Below, one piece after another: positions 7,370 to 14,646 of a DNA stretch of 15,797 nucleotides (position 1 is the stretch's first letter; the number at the start of each line of letters is the position of its first letter). The translations under genes were made by a program, and so were the position numbers. The DNA lies in contig JBGUKW010000110.1 of assembly GCA_045114665.1 (NCBI GenBank), forward strand, positions 1 through 15,797, read 5' to 3'. The notes under the pieces are model-generated. The model had not been told where the DNA came from. It saw only the letters and a list, made by a program, of their open reading frames with translations, and did no database searches. This DNA is from CADAWZ01 sp045114665. GTDB taxonomy: Bacteria; Vulcanimicrobiota; CADAWZ01.

Positions 7370-9022
7370 ATGTTAGTAAGAGACTATATAATTAAAATTT
7401 TAATAGATAATGGGGGACAAGAGACAAAAGAGGGGCAGACTGGAGGACCGCATGCGTTTGGCATCCCTGGTGGAGTTATATTGCCTCTACTTCATTCTAT
7501 GAAATTGCAGGCTCCTCATATTGTTCCACATTTGGCTTACAATGAGCAGACTGCTGGTTTTTGTGCATGTGGTTATGCACAGGCAAGTGGTAAATTGGCT
7601 ATAGCCTATGCCATAAGAGGACCAGGTATTTTTAATATGCTTACAAGTATTGGAGAAGCATATCAAGAGTCATTGCCTGTATTGTTTATTACAGCCCATG
7701 GAGATAGAAGAATATCTGACAAAAGATTTTCAGAAAATCAAGAAATAGATTTAATTCCATTCCTCAGCAATATTACAAAATTTTCTGCAAATATTGATTC
7801 TTTAGATGATTTAAAAAAAGTTGATTATGCTTGTAAAATTGCAACTGAAAAACGCAAAGGTCCTGTTTTCCTTGATTTTTCTACAAAATTATTTAATCAA
7901 GAAATTACATTTGAATACAGTTATATAAACGAATTTAAAACAAAATATGATACTAAATCAGCAATAGATTACATATATTCGAAATTAGAAAATGCCAAAA
8001 GACCTGTTGTTTTAATTGGGGATGGTTTAAGAAATCTCGATTGTTATAGTCTATTCAAAGATTTGAAAATTCCTTTCATTTCGAGCAGAGGTTCACAGGA
8101 TTTAATTTCAAATTCTCCATATTATTTTGGATATATTGGAAGCCATGGAATAAGATATAGCAATTTTATTTTGTCAAAAGCCGATTTGATTATATCTATC
8201 GGAAATAGATTGGCTTTCCCCATAAATTCAAAAAGTTTTAGACCATTATTTGAAGATAAATTTGTAATTCAACTTGATATTGATGAAAAAGAATATAAAA
8301 AAGAACTTAAAAAAATAAAATTTTTTAAAGTAAATGCTGAAAATTTGCCAAGTATTGAATGGGAATGTGATAAAAATTGGCTTGATACATGTAATGAATT
8401 AAAAAATAAATTATATGATTATGATACAACAATTTTTGTCTCAAAACTTGAAAAAGTGATAAAAAGATATGATGAAAACACATTATTTGTCTGTGATGTT
8501 GGAAATAATGAATTTTGGTTTTCAAGGGCTTTTGAAAAAGTAAGACCTAATTGTAATGTTCTCTATTCCAAATCTTTTGGAACACTTGGAGTTGCAATAG
8601 CAAGGTCAATAGGGGCATATTATGCGACAGGAAAACATATTGTCTGCGTGATAGGTGATCAAGGTTTTCAATATAATATTCAAGAGTTACAATATCTTTC
8701 ACAATGGAAATTGCCAATAACAATAATATTGGTAAATAATTTCAGATCAGGTATGATTTTAGACCATGAAAGAAAGTTATTCGGTGAAAATCTTTTACAT
8801 GTTACAAAAGAATCAGGATATTCAACACCTGATTTTGAAAAAGTAGCAAATGCTTATGGAATCAAATATTTAAAAGAGATTGAACAATTAAATGCTAAAA
8901 TAGAAACTCCTGAATTATATGAAATTAAGATTGACGAAGATATTGAACTTATCCCATATCTTCCAAAAGGCAATTTATGCCAAGATTTAGAGCCAAAATT
9001 GGAGAATTATCATGAATGTTGA
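7370..9022 (+). CDS. Thiamine-diphosphate enzyme, acetolactate synthase-like (candidate YerE-type branching enzyme)
   Basis: This 550-residue protein has the three domains of the ThDP/acetolactate synthase family. The N-terminal Pyr domain contains FGIPGG (30-35) and the catalytic Glu in YNEQTAGFCACGYA (E59). The central domain spans about 200-340, with a VVLIGDG strand. The C-terminal PP domain has the ThDP/Mg motif beginning G429-D430-Q431 and ending in N456-N457. Known relatives decarboxylate a 2-oxo acid and transfer the C2 unit to an acceptor. In CDP-sugar cassettes the relative YerE adds it to C4 of CDP-3,6-dideoxy-4-ketoglucose to give the yersiniose branch. I infer such a role from the rfbFGH neighbours. 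About ten extra residues (about 17-27, Gly/Gln/Glu/Thr-rich) interrupt the usual spacing before FGIPGG. No clear Shine-Dalgarno precedes the ATG. The 3' end overlaps rfbG by 11 bp. Confidence 0.85.
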   Translation: MLVRDYIIKILIDNGGQETKEGQTGGPHAFGIPGGVILPLLHSMKLQAPHIVPHLAYNEQTAGFCACGYAQASGKLAIAYAIRGPGIFNMLTSIGEAYQESLPVLFITAHGDRRISDKRFSENQEIDLIPFLSNITKFSANIDSLDDLKKVDYACKIATEKRKGPVFLDFSTKLFNQEITFEYSYINEFKTKYDTKSAIDYIYSKLENAKRPVVLIGDGLRNLDCYSLFKDLKIPFISSRGSQDLISNSPYYFGYIGSHGIRYSNFILSKADLIISIGNRLAFPINSKSFRPLFEDKFVIQLDIDEKEYKKELKKIKFFKVNAENLPSIEWECDKNWLDTCNELKNKLYDYDTTIFVSKLEKVIKRYDENTLFVCDVGNNEFWFSRAFEKVRPNCNVLYSKSFGTLGVAIARSIGAYYATGKHIVCVIGDQGFQYNIQELQYLSQWKLPITIILVNNFRSGMILDHERKLFGENLLHVTKESGYSTPDFEKVANAYGIKYLKEIEQLNAKIETPELYEIKIDEDIELIPYLPKGNLCQDLEPKLENYHEC

Positions 9023-10070
9023 TTTTTACAAAAATAAAAAAGTATTTATTACTGGTCATACTGGTTTTAAGGGAAGTTGGATGTGTAAAGCTCTTTTAAT
9101 TGCTGGGGCTGATGTCATAGGTTATTCTTTAAATCCTCCAACAAAGCCATCACTATTTGATCTATGCAATATAAAGAAAGATATAAATTCAATAAATGGC
9201 GATATTAGAAATCTTGCTTTTTTGCAAAAAGTATTAAATGAGACAAAACCTGATATTGTTATTCATATGGCAGCACAGCCTATTGTTAGAGATTCATATA
9301 AAAATCCAGTATATACTTATGAGACAAATGTGATGGGAACTGTAAATATTTTGGAAGCCATCAGAAATTGTCCAAGTGTAAATTCTGTTATAAATGTAAC
9401 TACAGATAAAGTATATCTAAATCGTGAATGGAATTGGGGCTATCGCGAAAATGAAGAACTGAATGGTTTCGATCCATATTCAAATTCCAAATCTTGTTCA
9501 GAACTTGTAACAAGTAGTTATAAAAATTCTTTTTTTATGAATAGGGATATTTCAGTTTCTACATGTAGAGCAGGAAATGTCATAGGTGGTGGAGATTTTG
9601 CCAATGACAGAGTTATACCTGATTGTGTGAGAGCTATTGAAAATAAAAAAAGTATTATTGTCAGAAATCCATATTCAATACGCCCATATCAACATGTAAT
9701 GGAGACTATAGGAGCTTATTTAATGATTGCAGAAAGGCAATATGATAACAAAGAATTAGAAGGTTGTTATAATATCGGTCCTAATGAAGAAGATTGTTGG
9801 AAAACAGGAAATCTTGTTTCTATGTTTTGTGAAAAATGGAATGAAAAAAACAAAACAAAGATTAATTGGAAAAATGTAAGTGATAATGTCTATCATGAAG
9901 CTAATTTTCTAAAATTAGACTGTTCAAAAATAAAATTTGTTTTTGGTTGGAAACCAAAATGGCATTTAACAACAGCTATTAATAAAGTAGTTGATTGGAG
10001 TATGGAATATTTGTTTGGCAATGATGTAGAAGAAATTACAGATAGACAGATAAAAGAATATTTTGAGTAA
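9012..10070 (+). CDS. rfbG: CDP-glucose 4,6-dehydratase
   Basis: This enzyme converts CDP-glucose to CDP-4-keto-6-deoxyglucose (EC 4.2.1.45) with bound NAD, the step after RfbF and before RfbH. The 352 residues match the family's usual length. Signatures are the NAD-binding GHTGFKGSW (15-23, GxxGxxG form typical of RfbG), HMAAQPIVR (85-93), the active-site TTDKVY (130-135), and DPYSNSKSCSE with Y156 and K160. The later AGNVIGGGDFANDRVIPD and RPYQHV segments are family hallmarks. GGAG at about 9001-9004 precedes the ATG, which lies inside the end of the ThDP gene (11-bp overlap). It is the last gene of the operon: 46 bp after the stop begins a strong terminator hairpin. Finding rfbG last, away from rfbF, is unlike the enterobacterial F-G-H order. 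Confidence 0.95.
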   Translation: MNVDFYKNKKVFITGHTGFKGSWMCKALLIAGADVIGYSLNPPTKPSLFDLCNIKKDINSINGDIRNLAFLQKVLNETKPDIVIHMAAQPIVRDSYKNPVYTYETNVMGTVNILEAIRNCPSVNSVINVTTDKVYLNREWNWGYRENEELNGFDPYSNSKSCSELVTSSYKNSFFMNRDISVSTCRAGNVIGGGDFANDRVIPDCVRAIENKKSIIVRNPYSIRPYQHVMETIGAYLMIAERQYDNKELEGCYNIGPNEEDCWKTGNLVSMFCEKWNEKNKTKINWKNVSDNVYHEANFLKLDCSKIKFVFGWKPKWHLTTAINKVVDWSMEYLFGNDVEEITDRQIKEYFE

Positions 10071-10116
10071 TAAAGTAAGTTAAATTCTCATGTAACAAAC
10101 TCTCAAAATAAAAAAA

Positions 10117-10159
10117 GGGTCTGTGAAAAAATATTTACTTTTTTCACAGACCCTTTTTT
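10117..10159. terminator. Bidirectional rho-independent terminator
   Basis: A perfect 15-bp stem pairs 10117-10131 (GGGTCTGTGAAAAAA) with 10139-10153 around a 7-base loop. A T6 run follows on the + strand (10154-10159), and an A-rich tract lies before the stem, which is a T tract for the - strand. It sits between two convergent transcription units, rfbG ending at 10070 and the stalk protein gene ending at 10169, and can serve both. Confidence 0.92.
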
Positions 10160-10168
10160 ATTTAATTA

Positions 10169-11032
10169 TTATTTTAAATTAAGTGCTAATGGTGGTCTTG
10201 ATGTTGTTGACAATATTAGTTTTGCTGGTTCAGATTCCTGTGGAACTTCAAAAACTATATATCCAAAGTTTGATCCACCTGGTCTTAAAACTACGAGCCA
10301 GAAATTGCTAAGACCTTCACTATATTCATAAATTCTTTGCTTGTTGTCCATCAATGCAAATTTTCCTGTATAAATTTGTACTTCATTAGAAACATTTTGC
10401 TGTGATAAATGAACGACAACAAACTTATTTGAAGGATTTGACACACTCTGTGCTTTTACTTGATCTTTATTTTCTACATTTGTAACAGCAACTTTAAAGA
10501 CATCATTTTCACCAACTACAGGAATGAAAGGCTCTTCAATAAAGCCACCTGCTGGGGCTTTAATTGCTACTGTACTTGATTTAATATTACTGCTTTTTGG
10601 TATAGAAGCAGTTTTCATTAATTTTGCATTTCCCATAAATGAAGCTATATTTGATGAGTTTGCTTCATAAGAATATATGACATTGTTACTTTTTCCATCA
10701 TATATTGAAGCAATTCCTGTACAATTTGCTATTTCATAATATGGAACATATATTGTACTTCTATATCTAATCGCTTTACCTACTACATTTTTACCATTTA
10801 TAATGATTCTTTTCTGCTGAGGATTCCATTTACAAGATTTGCCAAGAGCATTTGTTACTGCTTTAACTGGTACATATACAGTACCCTTATTTATTATTCC
10901 AGTACCTACTGAATTATTTCCAACAATTACATTTACTATTTTTATTTGGGTATATCCTGGAGTACAGAAAAGAAAAATAGATATAAGTAAGGATAATGTC
11001 AAAAATGTAGTTTTATTTATTATTTTTGCCAT
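10169..11032 (-). CDS. Secreted stalk-domain (copper amine oxidase N-terminal-like) / DUF4352-like protein B
   Basis: This 287-residue protein has an N-terminal hydrophobic signal (about 8-28, possible cleavage after GYT). A stalk-type domain follows (about 30-120), with the usual VYVPVKAVTNALG and IYVPYYEIANCTG strand-helix pattern. A Ser/Ala/Lys-rich linker (about 125-175) leads to a C-terminal beta-rich domain (about 178-287) that resembles DUF4352. That last domain contains SQQNVSNEVQIYTGKF, EGLSNFW and GYIVFEVP. It is closely related to the protein encoded at 12404-13375. No catalytic function is evident; stalk and DUF4352 domains are associated with cell-surface or periplasmic proteins. 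The start has AAGGAG five bases upstream (11043-11038). It is last in a three-gene - strand unit, 53 bp after the ABC binding protein gene, and ends at the shared terminator. Confidence 0.82.
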   Translation of the reverse strand: MAKIINKTTFLTLSLLISIFLFCTPGYTQIKIVNVIVGNNSVGTGIINKGTVYVPVKAVTNALGKSCKWNPQQKRIIINGKNVVGKAIRYRSTIYVPYYEIANCTGIASIYDGKSNNVIYSYEANSSNIASFMGNAKLMKTASIPKSSNIKSSTVAIKAPAGGFIEEPFIPVVGENDVFKVAVTNVENKDQVKAQSVSNPSNKFVVVHLSQQNVSNEVQIYTGKFALMDNKQRIYEYSEGLSNFWLVVLRPGGSNFGYIVFEVPQESEPAKLILSTTSRPPLALNLK

Positions 11033-11085
11033 AAAAGCTCCTTTCTTAATTTATTTACATCTTGTTTTTGAGTATATTTTCTTTT

Positions 11086-12354
11086 TTATTTAACACCTGT
11101 TAAGAGCTCTTCTGAAATTTCAGCGGCTCTATTGAGTGCTTCTTCTGGTTCTTCTACATTTGAAACTGCATCGAACAATGCGTCACTTATCAATCCTCTC
11201 ATAGATTCCCAAGCAGATGTACGAGGTTGAGTTACTCCATATTTCAACTCTTCCATTCCAACTTTATATCCTGGAAATTTTTCAACATATTTTTTATATA
11301 TTGGGCTGTTATATGTTGAATATCTAACAGGAAGGTAACCTGTTTTCATTGCAAGTTCTGCATTATTTTCTGTGTTTGTAAGATATTTTATTAATTTCCA
11401 AGAAGCAAGTTTCTTAGTTTCATCTTTTGAGAAAATAGCAAGATTTGTTCCTGCACATTGTACTGCTTTTGATGTTCCTGAAGGTAATGTTGCTACACCA
11501 GAATTAAATTTACATTTATTTTTTACATCTTCTATTCTTGCACTTGTTTCAATAGTGAAAGCTGCATTTCCATCTAAAAATTCTTTATATGAATTAAAAG
11601 TAGGTTTGCCAGCTTTTCCATCAACTGCATTTGCAAGTTCTGTCCAATACTTTAGAGCTTCAAGTCCTATATTGTCATTAAATGTAGGTTTATTGTCTTT
11701 TATAAAAGTACCATTATTTGAATAGATTAAATGACCTATTGCATCGACAACTGGAGTATAAATTATTCCATATTTAGAAGAATCTGATTGAGCAATTTTT
11801 ATAGATGCTTCTTTTAATTCTTTCCAAGTTTTTGGAACTTTAACTCCGTATTTATCAAGAATATCTTTATTGTAATAAAGAACAAAAACACTTTTATTAA
11901 ATGGAGCTGTCCACATTACACCATTATAAGAACAGGCATTTTTAAATAAAGGAATAAAATCTTTTTTGTCTGCCTCTGTCATAGCATAAGGTGTATTATC
12001 AAAATGTGAAAAAGGTGTTATTGCATTTATTTCTACAAACTGTGTGGTCCAATTTTCATAGACCTGTGAAATATCAGGTTGTTTTCCCTCTGCAAGTCCC
12101 TGTATAAGTTGACGATAAAGACAGGAATAATTATTTCCATAAAGGCGTAAATCTGGAGTTGATATAGCCTTTAGCTTTACAATTATATCAGGGTTTTCCT
12201 TCATAAAATTATTAGCTAATTTGTCAATTACTTCTTTTTTCTCGCCTCTCATTGCATGCCAAAGTTCTATAGTAACTTTTTCTTTTGCAAAAATAGGCAT
12301 GGCAGTTATAACTAACAAACATAAACAGAAAAAGAAAGCAAATATTTTTTTCAT
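11086..12354 (-). CDS. Sugar-type ABC transporter extracellular substrate-binding protein
   Basis: This 422-residue periplasmic binding protein belongs to the large SBP family 1 (MalE/UgpB-like). The signal peptide is MKKIFAFFFCLCLLVITAM with a probable cleavage after PIFA (A23); no lipobox cysteine is present. The mature start VTIELWHAMRGEKKEVIDKL is typical of UgpB-like proteins that bind sugars or glycerol-3-phosphate derivatives. Later family features are the hinge-region YYNKDILDKYGVKVPKTWKEL and AAFTIETSARIEDVKN. Ligand identity cannot be read from sequence. AAGGAGGA (12374-12367) precedes the ATG by 12 bases. It is the middle gene of the - strand unit, flanked by two paralogous stalk-domain proteins. 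No permease or ATPase gene lies in the window, so it either works with a transporter encoded elsewhere or has another role in the cluster. Confidence 0.9.
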   Translation of the reverse strand: MKKIFAFFFCLCLLVITAMPIFAKEKVTIELWHAMRGEKKEVIDKLANNFMKENPDIIVKLKAISTPDLRLYGNNYSCLYRQLIQGLAEGKQPDISQVYENWTTQFVEINAITPFSHFDNTPYAMTEADKKDFIPLFKNACSYNGVMWTAPFNKSVFVLYYNKDILDKYGVKVPKTWKELKEASIKIAQSDSSKYGIIYTPVVDAIGHLIYSNNGTFIKDNKPTFNDNIGLEALKYWTELANAVDGKAGKPTFNSYKEFLDGNAAFTIETSARIEDVKNKCKFNSGVATLPSGTSKAVQCAGTNLAIFSKDETKKLASWKLIKYLTNTENNAELAMKTGYLPVRYSTYNSPIYKKYVEKFPGYKVGMEELKYGVTQPRTSAWESMRGLISDALFDAVSNVEEPEEALNRAAEISEELLTGVK

Positions 12355-12403
12355 AAAAATAGAATTTCCTCCTTAATCAGTCCTGAAAAAAGACTCTAAT
12401 TTT

Positions 12404-13375
12404 TTATCCATGTATTAAGTCAATAGCTAATGGTGGCTGATTTAAGGCATTCAATATAAGTTTAGAAGCTCTCGAACTTTTTGGTACTTCAAAGACCAAA
12501 TAGCCGTAATTTACTCCACCTGGTTTTAAAATTGAAAGCCAATAATTACTCAGTCCTTCCATATAATCATATATATGAGAATTTTCATCTGAAAGAGTGA
12601 ATTTTCCTGTATAAATTTGAACATCTGAAGAAATATTTTGTTGGGAAACATAGATAACAAAATATTTATTTCCTGCTGAAGCATTATATCTGTTTTTTAT
12701 AACAGAAATTTCTTCCATGTCTGTTACTGTTACAGAAAAAACAGAATTTTTTCCGCTTTTCTGAGCAAAAGCTCCTTTTGATTGAATTGCTGGAATATTT
12801 GTCATATATGTTGACAACTTACTTTCAGGTGAAGGAACTCCAGAATATGAGATATTTCTTGGAAGTTTTAGCCCTTCTGCCAAAGTTCCTTTTGCTCCTA
12901 CAGGTCTTATTGTATCTTTTGGATCTGATTTGGCATTACTTGAAGGATACATAGTTGATAGATTGTCATCTATTGAAGTAGTTTGTATTGAGTTGCTTTT
13001 ATTTGCAACATTATTATAAGGCATGTTGTTTACAGATAAATATAAATCTCTTGTCTGTTTATTATATTTTATTGCTCCTCCAAATGTGTTTGCAACTTCT
13101 TTTGCAGAAGCATATATTATTCCATTTCTTCTTACAAATTGCGAAATTTGTACACCATTGAATATTACTATTCGGGAAGAAGGAAACCAAGCAACATAAG
13201 TTCCAAGTTTTTCAGCTACAACTTCAAGAGGTATATAAGCTGTTCCATTTGATAATATAATTTTGCTTCCTGTATCATTTCTGTTTATAAATAATTTTTC
13301 TGCGGCTTCAATTTTAGAAAAACTTAATAATGTAATTAATATTCCAAATATTAGAACCGCCAAATTTCGATTCAT
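12404..13375 (-). CDS. Secreted stalk-domain (copper amine oxidase N-terminal-like) / DUF4352-like protein A
   Basis: This 323-residue protein has a signal peptide (residues 1 to about 24, cleavage near KIEA/AEK). A stalk-type domain spans about 26-115 (AYIPLEVVAEKLG and IIYASAKEVANTFGG repeats). A long low-complexity Ser/Asn/Pro linker spans about 118-205. The C-terminal DUF4352-like beta domain spans about 208-320. Against paralogue B I count 50 identities in 85 aligned residues of that domain (from NKYFV to AIDL), with SQQN, VQIYTGKF, EGLSN and FEVP shared. I chose the ATG at 13375 over the in-frame ATG at 13399. AAGGAGGA lies seven bases upstream of 13375, and the signal peptide then has normal length. 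It is the first gene of the - strand unit, 49 bp before the binding-protein gene. Function is unknown; a surface or periplasmic role is inferred from export and domain type. Confidence 0.82.
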   Translation of the reverse strand: MNRNLAVLIFGILITLLSFSKIEAAEKLFINRNDTGSKIILSNGTAYIPLEVVAEKLGTYVAWFPSSRIVIFNGVQISQFVRRNGIIYASAKEVANTFGGAIKYNKQTRDLYLSVNNMPYNNVANKSNSIQTTSIDDNLSTMYPSSNAKSDPKDTIRPVGAKGTLAEGLKLPRNISYSGVPSPESKLSTYMTNIPAIQSKGAFAQKSGKNSVFSVTVTDMEEISVIKNRYNASAGNKYFVIYVSQQNISSDVQIYTGKFTLSDENSHIYDYMEGLSNYWLSILKPGGVNYGYLVFEVPKSSRASKLILNALNQPPLAIDLIHG

Positions 13376-13417
13376 ATTTTTTCCTCCTTTTGTATTCATT
13401 TCATATTATTTGATATT

Positions 13418-13451
13418 ATTATAATCTATATCTTTTACAGAATTGTTACAA
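13418..13451 (-). promoter_or_regulatory. Probable promoter region of the - strand export cluster
   Basis: A TATAAT on the - strand (13423-13418) lies 42 bases upstream of the chosen start codon at 13375. The best -35-like element, TTGTAA (13451-13446), is 22 bases away, which is too far for a standard pair; an alternative -10 TATAGA (13430-13425) is only 15 away. The region is the obvious place for the promoter, but the exact elements are uncertain. Confidence 0.35.
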
Positions 13452-13453
13452 TT
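13441..13453. promoter_or_regulatory. Perfect 13-bp palindrome, candidate operator
   Basis: AATTGT-T-ACAATT is a perfect inverted repeat with 6-bp arms and a single central base. It lies upstream of the export cluster and overlaps its possible -35 element. Its position suits a repressor or activator site. In such AT-rich DNA a chance palindrome is possible. Confidence 0.35.
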
Positions 13454-13569
13454 TTTATTAAATTTTATATTTTTTGTAAATTTTTTATTACAGATATTAA
13501 AAATATTTTAAATTATTAAAAAAGAGGAAAAGAATAACAAATATTTAAAATATATTTTTTTAAAAATAG

Positions 13570-13598
13570 TTGATATTTTTTTTTTGATGTTGTATAAT
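13570..13598 (+). promoter_or_regulatory. Sigma-70-type promoter of prs-rplY
   Basis: TTGATA (13570-13575) and TATAAT (13593-13598) are separated by exactly 17 bases, a near-consensus housekeeping promoter. Transcription would start around 13604-13606, leaving a short leader of about 28 bases that holds GGGAG (13619-13623), nine bases before the prs ATG. Confidence 0.85.
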
Positions 13599-13632
13599 TA
13601 CACAGCTAATCTTTATATGGGAGCTTTTTTTT

Positions 13633-14646
13633 ATGGAACCCGGCGAAGCCGAATTTAAGGAAAGATTCTCTCTTGTAGGGAGCAATGTCAAAATTTTTTC
13701 GGGAAATGCCCATCCACGGCTTGCCTATGATATATGCCGTTATTTGGGACTCCCATTGGGTAGATCACTCGCTTCAACTTTTCAAAATGGTGAAACTCGT
13801 GTAAAAATTGAAGAGACAGTAAGAGGAAAAGATGTATATATTGTACAGCCTATATGTGGAAGAGTAAATGACAGTCTTGTCGAACTACTCTTGATGATAG
13901 ATGCTGTTGCAAGGGCATCTGTCAAAAAAGTAACTGCCATAATACCATATTATGGTTATGAAAAACAGGAGAAAAAAACTTCTGGAAGAGAGCCTATAGC
14001 TGCAAAATTATTTGCAAATATATACACAGTTGCTGGAGTAAATAGAATTATAACAGTTGATTTACATTCAGCAGCTATACAGGGATTTTTTGATATACCT
14101 GTTGACAATTTGACTTTTTTCCCATTGTTGTTTAACTATTTTGAGAAAAAATTAAAAGGCGAAGATATTGTTGTTGTATCACCTGATTCTGGAGGTGTTT
14201 CAAGGGCAAAAGTATTTGCAGATCAGATGAGAGCTTCACTTGCTATTATTTTTAAGAGAAGAAATAGACCCGACCAAGTCGAAGCTATTGATTTTATCGG
14301 AGATGTAAAAGGTAAAACTGCCATTATAATTGATGACATGATATCTACTGGTGGGACTTTAATTCAAGCATCGAGAATATTAAAGCAAAATGGGGCTGAA
14401 AGGATTTTTGCTTGTGCTACACATCCTTTATTGGCAGGAAGTGCGATAAAGGATATTGAAAATTCTGATATTGAAGAAGTTGTTGTTGCAGATACTGTGC
14501 CACTTCCTATTGAAGCACAGAGAGGAAAATTTTTGTATTTGTCCGTTGCGCCTCTTATAGCAGAGTCTGTAAGGCGCGTTCATTATAATTTATCTGTAAG
14601 TATGCTTTTTGACTGGAGGAAAAAATATGAAGCAAATAGCGATTGA
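13633..14646 (+). CDS. prs: Ribose-phosphate pyrophosphokinase (PRPP synthetase)
   Basis: This enzyme makes PRPP from ribose-5-phosphate and ATP in the cytoplasm, feeding purine, pyrimidine, histidine, tryptophan and NAD synthesis. The 337 residues exceed the usual length of about 315, mainly through an N-terminal extension of about 17 residues before the conserved KIFSGNAHP (20-28). FQNGE (50-54) forms the adenine pocket, VDLHSAAIQGFF (142-153) precedes the active site, and KRRNRPD (208-214) is the catalytic flexible loop. IIDDMISTGGT (232-242) is the PRPP-binding loop. The usual YARQ of the ATP site reads YEKQ, so a Lys (K111) stands where the family normally has Arg. The start has GGGAG at 13619-13623 and its own promoter. 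It overlaps rplY by 20 bp. The call is very secure; the short N-terminal extension is unremarkable. Confidence 0.95.
   Translation: MEPGEAEFKERFSLVGSNVKIFSGNAHPRLAYDICRYLGLPLGRSLASTFQNGETRVKIEETVRGKDVYIVQPICGRVNDSLVELLLMIDAVARASVKKVTAIIPYYGYEKQEKKTSGREPIAAKLFANIYTVAGVNRIITVDLHSAAIQGFFDIPVDNLTFFPLLFNYFEKKLKGEDIVVVSPDSGGVSRAKVFADQMRASLAIIFKRRNRPDQVEAIDFIGDVKGKTAIIIDDMISTGGTLIQASRILKQNGAERIFACATHPLLAGSAIKDIENSDIEEVVVADTVPLPIEAQRGKFLYLSVAPLIAESVRRVHYNLSVSMLFDWRKKYEANSD

Noticed and set aside
7347..7375. TTGACA at 7347-7352 as an internal promoter for the ThDP gene
   Set aside because: A 17-base spacer would put the -10 on top of the start codon (7370), and no TATAAT-like hexamer sits at a usable distance.
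13376..13399. Earlier ATG (13399) for stalk protein A
   Set aside because: The GGAGG ribosome site lies between it and the ATG at 13375, and the signal peptide starts naturally at the latter.
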